Assembly: GCF_051020985.1 (NCBI RefSeq)
Contig: NC_135001.1
Location: 22,127,896 to 22,191,895, forward strand
Reading direction: 5' to 3'
Source: Nomia melanderi
Lineage: Eukaryota > Arthropoda > Insecta > Hymenoptera > Halictidae
DNA: 64,000 bases
In this document: positions 11,309 to 21,665 of the stretch, piece after piece
Numbering within the stretch: the first letter of the stretch is position 1
How the letters are laid out: each line of letters opens with the position of its first letter
The notes under the pieces: model-generated
The model's database searches: none
What the model saw: only the letters and a program-made list of their open reading frames with translations
Told to the model about the DNA's origin: nothing
Made by a program: the position numbers and the translations under genes

Positions 11309-11699
11309 CCCTTTGTAGACGAATGTCGACATTCCGACGAGATCAGATGTTCATATTTGGAAAGTAAGTCGCGAACGAATGATTTAATTAGTGAAACAGC
11401 AAGAGATCACGTAGTTTCCTACTTTCCGATTAATTAAGCAGTCGATGTATAATTTAACTTCATCTGTCGAAGGTTTTGTACTGACTCAGTCACCACTCGA
11501 TTCGATTTGCAAAATTATAAAGTCATATATAATATTAAGCTTTGCATGATGCATCAATATGAAAAATATTGAAATAAAATAACTATCCTTCTTAATTTAT
11601 ATATGTTCTCTTATTAATTAGTTTCAAACCACATCGTCTATATTTGATCGCAGAATATTGAGTACGTCTAGTGAAAAACTTTCGAGTGCAAAAGGTTAA
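11305..11699 (+). repeat. Chimeric TTAA element: family A left part joined to family B right part
   Basis: Bases 11305 to about 11480 align with family A copies at 14678 and 60308 from the TTAA end through the block CATCTGTCGAAGGTTTTGTA. From about 11481 the sequence is family B (CTGACTCAGTCACCACTCGA) and runs to the B right end, CGAGTGCAAAAGG then TTAA at 11696-11699. Missing at the join are the last ~30 bases of A and the first ~23 of B. That is what would be lost if two abutting elements sharing a TTAA had their junction palindrome deleted. Confidence 0.75.
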
Positions 11700-13266
11700 A
11701 CCATAATTTCCATAAACTCGACAGCACGTTTCAGTTCCGTGAAACTAAAAGCTTTTGTTACTAGCAACTCAGTGGTAATCGCCTGTTTAAGTAAATAATA
11801 ACAACGATACTCGATTCGAAGTTCGAATAACATTGTTCACCGAGAAAACTCGACGACACGGCCAATTCTACTTCGTGTTCCGCCGATTCGACGAAAGATA
11901 CAGGTTGTCTGATATTAACCGACGAGTTAAACGAACTCGGATGATTTGTTCTTCTCGCGTCGCGGACAAATTCGCCGTTCAAAGACATTCTTCGGCGGAC
12001 CGTTCGTCGCGGGAGGGAACGGCGAAAAGAAAGGAGTAAACGAGGAAGCAATAGAGGAAGGAGGAATAAGAGGATTGCGCGCGTGTATAAACCGCGCGGG
12101 CCAGCTTCTTAGCAACCACTGAATTCTCCATTCGCGTTTATCACTGGCTGCACGATACCGACGCGATAATGCGCGCCGGTACATGGTACAGCGAAATCGC
12201 CGGCCCTTAACCTTTCCGCGCGGTACGTAGGAACCCGGCGATTCTAGTGGTACATTACAATGGCCGGATAATATAATTCTACGACAACGCAGGCTCATAA
12301 TTCGAGAAATTGTTCGGTTCGAGGCACGCGTGCGCGCGCGCGCGCGCGGGCGGCTTCGCCGTCGTCCTTTTTTCCCCCTCGTTCTTCTTCTGGGCCAGCT
12401 CCTTTTTCAACTTCGCGTTCGTCTTTTTTCTCCCACCTCGGCAAAATAATTTCTATACCGGGCGAGGAATTCTCTCGTATATACGCCGGCTGTATATAGG
12501 TCGTCATGTAAATGCAAAACGTTTTTCGTACGTTGCGCCCGGTATCTGCGATACTAAATATTCCCCGGTGCTGCCGAATTCCTTTTCTGTTGCGCCGCTA
12601 CACGTTATTCTGTCGCCCGTTATTTTTTCCGGGTGATGCACGGGCTCCGGCCGGCTTCTTTATTTATCAAGCGATCATGGAATAAACTCGCCGTGTGGAT
12701 CGTCTGCTTCCCGCCTAGGTCTACTTCTAATTACGCGATAAGCTTTCCGCGTGGCTTCCCGCGCCTCTCGTACCGCTGAAACCGGCGTAAATTCTATACG
12801 TTCCCGGTGAAAGATTTGATATATTTTTTCCAACCTCTCCCGGGCAAGAATTTTTTAATTAAAAATGGTGCGCGCGAAACGTAAGTCGGACGAAACGTAG
12901 GAATTCGGTGTGATTCACTTTATGTTTGGATATTATATTTTCCCCGGCGTTGTTCGAAGTGTATTTCGCAAGCTGAACACCGGGAGGTATCAATTCACAT
13001 GCGTCCGACAAAGTCTTGATAAACAACTCGAATTATCAACTGCATAATACCAAAGTCTTTCTTTCCTTTGAGAAACGAACGATGTGAAAGCGGACTGATC
13101 AAACGATCGAATAATTCGTTAAATTTCTGTCAAATATACGCGAGACTTTTCATTTAAAACGTTTCACAGTGTACATGATAATTCCACAGTAATATCACAC
13201 ACTGTTGTATAAAAATTCCAAATGAAAGATAATTAAACGAGGTTCGTTTGAAACTGCACCAAACCT
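11700..13266. other. Non-coding spacer
   Basis: Mixed composition with a CG dinucleotide run near 12,329-12,347 and polypyrimidine runs just after it. Small frames of 60-123 codons occur on both strands, without domains. No RNA gene or repeat family member was recognised. Confidence 0.5.
12329..12347 (+). repeat. (CG)n dinucleotide run
   Basis: An alternating GC run of about nine units in a CpG-rich context. Alternating purine-pyrimidine CG runs can adopt Z-DNA. It also accounts for the Ala/Arg repeat in the frames crossing it. Confidence 0.7.
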
Positions 13267-13463
13267 TTAACCCCTTACTACTTACTTTCACTAAGCTCAT
13301 GTACCATTTTACTATCGACAATTTGGAAGAACAACAAAATTCTCCATTCTACAGGAAATTTTATTTGAAGATGATACAATGATAACAGCAAAATAGCTGT
13401 TTGTTAAAAATTAGTCTAATCTTCATCAGGAGTCTCACTCATCGTTGTACGGCAAGGGATTAA
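13267..13463 (+). repeat. Family D TTAA-type MITE, complete copy
   Basis: Bounded by TTAA at 13267-13270 and 13460-13463. The left end is TTAACCCCTTACTACTTACT; the right end read inward is TTAATCCCTTGCCGTACAAC. It shares TTTTACTATCGACAATTTG, CATTCTACAGGAAA and the GAGTCTCACTC block with the copies at 55975 and 57775. About 197 bases and AT-rich, with no ORF. The left end lacks four bases present in the 55975 copy. Confidence 0.8.
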
Positions 13464-14677
13464 TAAAAAGGTACGTTCCTTCGCAACGTATTTCCAAGGA
13501 ATTACGCGAATGCGTCACGTTTTTCAATCGGAAGGTTCTCGGGTGGTAAATAATTCTTGCGCGGACATTCGATCGCTTACGTTCGAAGGGGGGCGTCGGA
13601 CAGCGGCGTCACGTGAAAATGGAGAAGAATGTCGCGCAGAGATCATAACCGTACCGTTCCTGAAAGGCGAGCGGCGTCACGTTACTCCGAGGGTTACGTG
13701 TTGCCGCCGGATGAGGAGATAGTACTTTCTTCGCTCGTCCGCGTCGCACGTATTTTATTTATCAATCGAACTCGATACCGCGGGAATTCCTCTAGGGGGT
13801 GGCGCGGTTGATGGTCTCAGCTTTCAAATTAGTATTCCTCGTCCCGCCTCGCGCCGTGTCAGGAGGGGTAGACCACCGGAGACAAGCACGAAACCTGAAG
13901 GGACGCCAGGAGTAATGCGGTTATCTTGTAGCCGAATATTATTTCCTCTTTCAATATTGGAACGAGGAACCGTCCCCCCTCTCTCTCCCTCTCTTTCTCT
14001 CTCTCGCTCGCGCTCAGACACCGTTTCCTTCGTTCCCGCGGAAGCCCATTTGGTGAGCAGCTTTTGTTCCTTTCTCAGTTTCTCCTCCCTGTTATGAAAT
14101 ACTAGTTGCATTTGCACCACGCCTCCGCGATATTCATAAGTTTTCGCGAAACGCTTTTGCAATTAAATTTCCCCCGTAAATGGAGAATTCATCGGGGACG
14201 AATAAGCGATCGGGGAGCTACTCCGAAAGTTCCTTGAGGAATTTTTCTAAGGCTTGAGGAGCGTTTCAATAGGTTTTTGTTAACGTTCGCGGCGTTGAAT
14301 GGTTGCTCCTCTCTTAAATTCGTATATCTCAAATACATTTTCGTCTGATTAATATTCACTGTTAGAATTGATTTCATTCGATTCGTTTCGAGTAATAACG
14401 CGGCTATCGATTTACATCGACTTAATAGCGACAGAATACGTTATTAGCGAAATTATATTCGAGTAGAATTTTAATAAAAACCGAACACGTTTCGCCTGTG
14501 ACGTATTCTACACACGTCGAAAAATTGTCCTCGTACGACCGGTTTTCACAATTTAATTTCCGCGTGAATGAAACTTCGTGGAAAATCGTTCTTCGTATTG
14601 CATCGAATGGAAACACGTTACGATATTTATTTAATCGTGCGTGATAAATGAATCGGAAATCGCGGACCTTTCCGTCC
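13464..14677. other. Non-coding spacer with TC-rich run
   Basis: CpG-rich in the first half. A TC-rich microsatellite of CTCTCT and CTCGCT units lies around 13,977-14,013 and creates Arg/Glu-repeat frames on the minus strand. The second half is AT-rich, with no ORF of note. Confidence 0.5.
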
Positions 14678-14887
14678 TTAACCCTTTGCGGACGAATGTC
14701 GACATTTCGGCGAGATGAAATTTTTGTATCTATAACACTAAGTCGCAGACGATTTCAGTTACTCGAACAGCAAGAGATCATCGCGTAATTTCCTTTTTTT
14801 ATATTGATTAAACGTTTGATATATAATTCAGCTTTATCTGCCGAAAGTTTCGTACATTTCAAAGAATCTTCGTCCGCAAAGGGTTAA
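14678..14887 (+). repeat. Family A TTAA-type MITE, complete copy
   Basis: Perfect 19-base terminal inverted repeats TTAACCCTTTGCGGACGAA lie at both ends, including TTAA at 14678-14681 and 14884-14887. A 12-base palindrome AATGTCGACATT lies directly inside the left end. The interior is AT-rich and non-coding. It aligns end to end with the minus-strand copy at 60308-60521 and with the first half of 11305-11699. The TTAA target and CCC-starting ends match the piggyBac style; assignment to that superfamily is an inference because no transposase is present. Confidence 0.88.
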
Positions 14888-16910
14888 TCTACTGCGTAGC
14901 GTGCGTCGCGATGACGCTGTTCCGCTGATAGAAAGGGGCCAACGGTGTAAAAGAAAGGAACGTTTTCGACGTTGGCTCGCATACTGCTCGCCTCCGCGCC
15001 GACGGCAGAGCTCTATAAGATTTTACGAAACCAGCGCTGATACCCGAAGATGGCGGCGAACTGTTCGAGAGGAAAATGAGACAGATAACGCGGGGGTGAA
15101 TCGAGCGAGCGAGGCAACGATTTCTTGTCGCGTTGCAACAGTAAAACAGTCCGGAGATAGACTGTGCGAGATGAAATCGGTACCGTGGCAGAAACGAAAG
15201 GTTTCCAGGCTCTCTTTGGACTTCAAGGAAGTTACCTTCCGGCTACCTTCGATAGCCTCGAAGATCTACTGTATCCACGGAGAATATAACCATGCGATAA
15301 TAATCGGTTGACCATGCTTATGGGCGAGGTTAGGGTGGCGAACGGCCGTCTCACGAGCCGCCGGCCACTCTTTCAACGAGTCTGGTTACCGGATAATAGA
15401 AGTTCGGTCAACAGTTTTATCGGTGTTCCGACGAAAATCCAAGGCGTTCGAAAAATATACTCGTTCGGCGGGTCTCACGACTTTCGTGGCTCGCAATCGG
15501 TGAAAAAACAGATCCAACTTCGACGATAGTTTCGCGTTTCAAAAGAAATTCCCGTGTAAACACGTGCTTCCCTCTTTTTTTTCTCTCGAGAGGCAGCAGC
15601 TTTGTAGGTGTGCGATACGTTATCCTTTGATACGGAATTCCTAATTACAATCCTGATTACAATTTCTAGCTGCAGCGTACGTTCCATAAATTTTCTTCCC
15701 GTTATTCTCTGCAATAAGCTATTAGCTTAGTATCCGTACACGCAATAACTTTACTAATGAGTTTCCGTAAACCTTCAGAAGGATTAACAAGTGAAAAGCT
15801 TTTGACGGCCGACTGTTTGCATCTACAAGATTAAAATATTCCGTGATATTTAATTCTCTTAAGGGAGTCTTTCAAATCGTCGCATCGTAATTTTATAATA
15901 TTCCTCGCTTTTAATCCGACGAAGAAGTTCGCATCCCCCTCTCGTTAATTCCGCTAGAATTCGAGTTTATTTCGCAGATGAAAGCCGACGGGCGAGGTAA
16001 TTAAACTATTTTTCAGATTTCCCGCTCCCTTTACGGATTAATAATGCCCGCTGGGATTGCTTTTACTATCAGCGTCGCTAACTGCAACGCATCCTCGATT
16101 CTCGAAAATCAATGACCGAGGAACGATCGGAATTCGGCATAACCGATTGAAATCTGCATCCCTTCGTCACGGAGGGAATCGCCCGATTGCCCGGTTTTCG
16201 CGGGAGAAACAGAATTCGCTTATCGCATCGCGATCGCCGAAACACGTTACACGAGCCCTAACATTTTCCGATTTTAGGATTACGATCTCGTTGCACGAGA
16301 CATCGAGTACGCCCGAGTGTTTACGATAATCGGAATACGCGCCTGGAACAAGCGTACGAAACGACCGCGGTTGAGCGTAATTACACGAAAATTCCAACGG
16401 CGGCGCGGAAGTTCGAAAGAAGTCCGTCGATCGGCCGTTCGCCCGAGCGTTCCGGCGGCGCGAGCGTTAATCCACGCTCCGATGATCCATTGAACGCTCG
16501 TCTTCCGTTACATGCCTATCGAAACACGGTTCCGTCTCTCATTCAGCCGCGGCGGGCATCGCCGGCGGAGCGTTCGCGCGACGAGGCGGCGCGCTGGCAC
16601 GTCGGCCGACACCGCTACAGTCTCTCGCCGGGTGAAAAACCGCGAGGTGCGCGTCGGGGAGCGGCATTACATCGCGGCGGGCCCGGGAGCCGTGTAATAA
16701 GACGTGTCGGCCCCGGTCCCGGGGTGCGTCGCGCGGCGGCGCAACTTTCGAGCGTCCGTTTGCACGGCCGCGGCGCGATCACGTAGCCGCGCGCACCGGG
16801 AACACGAGCATGGAGATGATAAGAGGGACACAGGCCGGGCCGGGACTAGCCAGCGCAAAATGCCACGGTGGTCGGGACAACGCGCGCGCTGCCTCGCTCG
16901 TAGATCAATG

Positions 16911-16931
16911 GGACACGCTCCCAGCGTGTCC
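16911..16931. repeat. Perfect 9-bp-stem hairpin
   Basis: GGACACGCT and AGCGTGTCC flank a three-base CCC loop. The stem is G/C-rich and would be stable in RNA or single-stranded DNA. It is too short to be a microRNA precursor by itself, and the flanks do not extend the pairing. Confidence 0.7.
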
Positions 16932-17294
16932 GTGCGGGTATGCCTCGATTGTTGTTCATCATACGAGCATAGAGAAAGAGAGATAAAGGGGGAAAGATAG
17001 GGCGCGGCGGGTCGGCGAGGGGGCCTGGCGGGCGGCCGGGAAGGCGGCGGAGGAAGAAGAAGAAAGGAAAAGAAAGCGACGTGTGTACGAGGCATCAGCG
17101 AGGGCGCACACAGCGAGAGTGCCGTGTCGCCACCGAGGATAAAGGAGTTGTGGAACGCGGCGAGTAAGAAACACGCGGAAACGGGTGACAGTTCGTGCTG
17201 CAGCCATAACAGCCACGCTATTTTGCCGTGGATTTTTCCTCGGACCCCCACCCTCCTATCCGCCGCCATCCGCCAGCCACCGCCGAGTCTTGCT

Positions 17295-17298
<4 letters not shown>

Positions 17299-17331
<33 letters not shown>

Positions 17332-17345
17332 CTCTCTCTCTCTCG
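17299..17345 (+). repeat. (TC)n microsatellite
   Basis: About 23 near-uninterrupted TC units with one or two CG interruptions. On the opposite strand this is GAGAG, the core of GAGA-factor sites in insects. It also produces the Ser/Leu-repeat frames that cross it in all plus frames. Confidence 0.9.
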
Positions 17346-19661
17346 CTGGCCCTTTATCTATCGACCCCCCTTCGCCTTTCCATCTTCCTCGTTTGCGGCA
17401 CCCAGCCTCCAACAACATCGGGTTGCCGATCACGGCCTCAGATAGACCCGTGGCTACGAAGCTCGGATAAAAAGGAATCGAGGAGAACCGGGGACCCATG
17501 AAAAACCGCGAATGTCAGACGACGACGGTCTGCGGTGTATTAGATAGATCGCTGGACCAGATCGACTGGATGGCTCCCGCGGCGTGCTCAATCAGCGACG
17601 GAAATTGTTCCGATTTTTGATCGGCGCGGCGCGGCGCGGCGCCTGATCGCGGGACCGTTTCCAGCGTGTACCGGGTTAACGGCGTGTAACCGCCGCGCTG
17701 CGCGCAGAGGAATCGACTCGCGAGCGTACGCTGGCGCGCGCGAGCGGCCCCTTTAGATGTAATTTAGAATTACCCGGGATGTCGGGGAACGGATGCTCGA
17801 ACGATTATAACCCGGGAAAATGGCGGTTTGCGGATTCTACGAGACACCGGGTTGCGCGAGATGTAATGCGATGATCCCGCGATGGAAACGTCCGGATGGA
17901 ATTTATCGCGTAATTGTTTCCGCGAATCGTTCCGTCTTCGGAGGATTTGACTGACTGCGGTGAAGGATCGACGGAGGATTCCGGAGGGGAGGTTCTCCCG
18001 CGATTTCGAAGAGAATATTTGCTGGGGATTCGTCGGAAGGCTCGTATCGAGGAAATTTAAAGTACTTTTCGAGCTTCGGCGTCTGCGCGTTGAAATTAGC
18101 TGCTGCGAGTTCACGCTTTTATGAATTGCCATTCGCGTGTTTGTGTTTACGAGAGTGTTTGCGGAAGAATCAATTATCGCTCGATGAAAGCGAGGTCGGG
18201 GTATGAAGATTAGAGGAAATTGAAGTGCAATGATTGCGCAGGTAGGAATATCCTCGCGTTGAAATTAGCTGGGTTCCTTCTCGGCGTTAGAGCTAGGAAC
18301 AAGGCTGCGCGTTACCCCGCGCAGCGCATTAATGTTCGAACCTGTTTACCGGAAAACGAAAGTTTATTCTTTACTTTCGATTTTCTTTTGCAATGCAGTT
18401 TTCTTCTCGCCGTTAGAGCTGCTCATAAATCATCCCGCGCGTTCGCAGCTCAAGTTGCGCACCTGATCAGGTTATCGGGACGCGAAAGAGAGAAATTCAC
18501 TTCGGCAATTTTTCAATGAACCCTATCGTGTCACGAACAATCAAATTTTAATTATGGCGTAAGAGAAATATTAACGCTCACGTGGAAAATAAATACGAAA
18601 TATCCAACAAGATTTCCTTGCGTGAGCTGTTATTGAAATCAATTCCGAAACCGTTTCGCGTGTAACGCACAGTGTTTTCATTTATTATTTACCGTTTCCA
18701 CTCGCTAAATGTCGCGCGCAGATTCGCTTGTACCTGCTAGTTTCAATTAGTATTTCTACGTAATAACGGTCAGCGAAACAAACAAATATGCTTAATTAAT
18801 GCGAAGATCCGACAGTAATATACTCCCGCCAATGTTTACAACAATTAACAGAAGTAAAAGTAATTATTATCGAACAGACCCACGCATCACGGTGTACGCA
18901 GTTGCACAGTGATTCAATTAATTATTATGCCAAATTAAACTGGTAATCAGAATTTCCTTATTTGAAAATTCGACGAAAACAATCCACGAGAAACAACGTT
19001 GATTAATTTTCAAGCTGAAAATAATACCTGCTCTCACCGTATTAAACGATTCCATCTTTCTCTCCTTTCCCTCTTACACTCCCCTTTCTCGGCTCATTTT
19101 CATTCTTATTCCTATCTCAGTATCATCAATTTACGACATAAATTCCTTTAATCACTTCATTCATCCTATCTACGCATCTTACTGTCGAATCCCCGGCATT
19201 TATAAATTCCTCCACACGAAAGGGCAGCCGTCAAGAAGTTCATCCCCATTATCATCACAAATACACTCGATACATCGAGCGCGTATCGCGAGAATCAGAA
19301 GACACCCGAACAATCCCCGTCGGAGGAAGATCTCCGGAGAATGAAATCTCACGTCGAGAAACGGTCGCGGCTTTTCTAACTCGCCACTCTCCACGCCCGA
19401 CCACTCGTCCCCCGACGAAAGGTCTTTTGTTAGAAGAAACGGGGAACAGAGCGGCGAGTGACTAGCAGATCGCGCTCTGAAGATCGCCGCCGGTTTTAGG
19501 GCGATAAACTCGTTTCGCGCCTACTCCCGCCCGCTCGGCGGTAGCCACCGACCTCTTCGTATCATGAAGTTACCTGATAAATCTAGTTTCGGGCGGAGTA
19601 AGCCGTGCTCGGTGCGCGCACCTGTTAGACGGAGAATTCTGGACGATGGAGGCGACGCGAC

Positions 19662-19687
19662 GGGATTGGGCGGACGGGGGCGGGGGG
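19662..19687 (+). other. G-quadruplex-type G tract
   Basis: Four or more G runs of three to six bases lie within 26 bases (GGG, GGG, GGGGG, GGGGGG) with loops of one to five bases. This fits the usual quadruplex pattern. A second, stronger tract follows 254 bases downstream on the same strand. Formation in the cell is an inference. Confidence 0.6.
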
Positions 19688-19940
19688 CAAAAGTTTCGCT
19701 GCAAAAAGCATCGTACGGGATTCTCTCGGCCGAAGACGTGGGATAGTTTTTGCAACAGTGCTGCACCGACGCTGACCGCGAACGAGATTATCGTGGTATC
19801 GAATTCGGCACGGAAATTGCCGGTAGAAATTTATCGTTGTCGTGACCCGAGAAAAATGATCCCTCTTTCTATCGAACGTTAACGTGTAAAACCGCAGCGT
19901 AGTCGACCTTAGTCATTGCGCCGCTCGGTTGACGGGCGTC

Positions 19941-19965
19941 GGGCGGGGCGGGGGCTGGGGAGGGG
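19941..19965 (+). other. G-quadruplex-type G tract
   Basis: Five G runs (GGG, GGGG, GGGGG, GGGG, GGGG) are separated by one- or two-base loops. Short loops predict a stable intramolecular quadruplex. No transcription unit is recognised next to it. Confidence 0.65.
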
Positions 19966-20375
19966 CAATTTCTTTGAACCTATTGTTCATCGACGCCCTT
20001 GCCGGTCTTGATCGGCTATCGAATAATGCGATCCCCGCAAAAAATTCCACCGCAGACGTAATGAATCTCCGTTTTCAATATTGCCACGTGTTAACGTTTC
20101 ATAAGGGACGGCCGCGCGTCACGTCCGTTCGCCGACATTAATGTCTTCATCGCGATCGTCGGCTCGTCCGCGCGGCGAAACCCGCGGCGCCAGTTTATTG
20201 GGAATCCTGTTTTTTTTCCTGCGCCCGGCATTCATCATTGGACTATAATCTGTTATTAACCCCTGGCATTGAAAGACCCCGTTCTGCGAAAGTGTAATGA
20301 ATACCATATTCTGTCCCGTTCATTGTCGCAGCTGTGGCTCGCAATGTTGGGATTATAATTCTTTGGTGTATCACG

Positions 20376-20610
20376 TTAACCCCTTGCCCTGTGATTTATT
20401 TCGTAACCACGATCCATACGACTACTTCATCGTTAGGAATTTATCGAAAGGAAACATGTCGATTCCCATTTTATGTCCGTGTTAACTCCGGTGGTTAACG
20501 ATTCGTGATAGAAAAGTCATTTAATTCATGTGTGGAGAAATAAATCACGCTTAGATCTCTTCGATTCGGTAAAATTTTCATCGCCAGTCAAGATGTAAGT
20601 CAGGGGTTAA
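20376..20610 (+). repeat. Candidate TTAA-type element (family I)
   Basis: TTAA at 20376-20379 is followed by CCCCTTGCCCTGTG, and the other side ends CAGGGG then TTAA at 20607-20610. A 12-base perfect inverted repeat GTGATTTATTTC (20391-20402, inverse at 20537-20548) lies inside. The right end is longer than the left, so pairing is offset, perhaps from a later insertion. A second similar end, TTAACCCCTGGCATTG, occurs near 20,254. There is only one copy here, so it is less secure than A-G. Confidence 0.45.
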
Positions 20611-21578
20611 ACGACCTGTCGATGGTTTTTTACGTTCAGTATACCGTTGCCTCAGACGAGGTTATGACAGAAGGTGTCGATTAAGCGTTATAATAACGAC
20701 GAATTCGTTTTCTCTGGATTTGTCGGTTTCGCGGTTCAGTGGTATTAGTGAATTCGTTTCTGTCAGTTGATGAAAATACTATTCGGAGATATAGAAATGA
20801 AACTGTCGATGACTTCGCAAGTGAATTGATACAGGGCGGAAAGTACGGAGCAGATGCCGCGAATACGTGTGTATATCGGTAAGCGGCGAGGAATCGATAG
20901 TTTTATTTGAAACGCGTCCGCGATAAAACATTTTGTTTAACCTCCTCTGAAAGCTGTGAAAATAACCGTTCGAAAAAGAGCAATAGCCATTCCATTATTC
21001 CCTAGTCGAAAACGACTCTACTGAATCATAAACAATGCCCATCCATATTCATGCATGGAAATAGATTTAGTTATGTCGTGCAACGTATGCTCGGCTACGT
21101 GAGAAAATTACGAATATTTCCATAAAGCTTTCTTCACCGGCGGATAGTCAGGCACGTAGGCCGGAAGCGCATTCCGGGCGGAAAACATCGCGACGTCATC
21201 GCGTACGTCACCTCCGCGCTCAACTTAATCTCGCGACGGTACAGCCGGACGGCTGCGTTTGATGAAGATCTCGAGGTTCGTCGGTTCGTTCGTATCTTCC
21301 GATCGTACCGGCGAGATTTCCCTCGATATCGTCGCTCCGCCTGGCCCTTATTTCGCAACGTAGAAACGCGTTATCGATTCTGTCGTTAAATCCTAATTAA
21401 ATGCATCGGTGACTCGAACCGCGGACAAATTTGAATATTTAAATAAACGTCTCTAAACTCTCAATCGTGATTGTGCGTCGCGCAGAATCTGGATCGTTCG
21501 GTTTGCTCCTTAACAGTTATCGATTAACGAGCCCGGCCTGTTTCAATTACACGATTCGTACTAACGATTTCAATGTAT
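20611..21578. other. Non-coding spacer
   Basis: Mixed AT-rich and CpG-rich sequence. No frame exceeds 80 codons with any recognisable domain. No RNA gene or repeat family match was found. Confidence 0.5.
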
Positions 21579-21665
21579 TTAACCTTTTCCACTCGGAGCA
21601 ATTAGGCCGTACGTTGTTAGTGTTTAAGTACCCCCGGCCGGTTCGGCCGGGAGTGCAGGGGTTAA
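21579..21665 (+). repeat. Short TTAA-bounded element (family K) with GC hairpin
   Basis: TTAA at 21579-21582 is followed by CCTTTTCCACTCGG. The right end, read inward, is TTAACCCCTGCACTCCCGG. The CACTC core is shared between both ends and with families B and C. A strong CCGGCCG-gtt-CGGCCGG hairpin lies just inside the right end. At 87 bases it is the smallest element here and is probably an internal-deletion derivative. Confidence 0.55.

Larger units (their letters stand above)
14888..20375. other. CpG-rich non-coding stretch
   Basis: A long stretch with many overlapping Arg/Ser/Pro-rich frames on both strands. The longest, 200 codons on the minus strand at 16667-17269, is antisense to equally long plus frames, so it is not persuasive. 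It contains the hairpin at 16911-16931, the TC repeat at 17299-17345, a GGCGC run near 17,622-17,641, and two G-rich tracts at 19.66 and 19.94 kb. No splice-bounded exon with a recognisable domain was found. Confidence 0.5.

Noticed and set aside
16911..16931. Hairpin as a microRNA precursor
   Set aside because: Only nine paired bases with a three-base loop; the flanks do not extend the stem to the roughly 22 or more bases needed.
17124..17501. Ser/Leu-repeat frames in all three plus frames
   Set aside because: They are produced by the TC microsatellite, not by a conserved protein.
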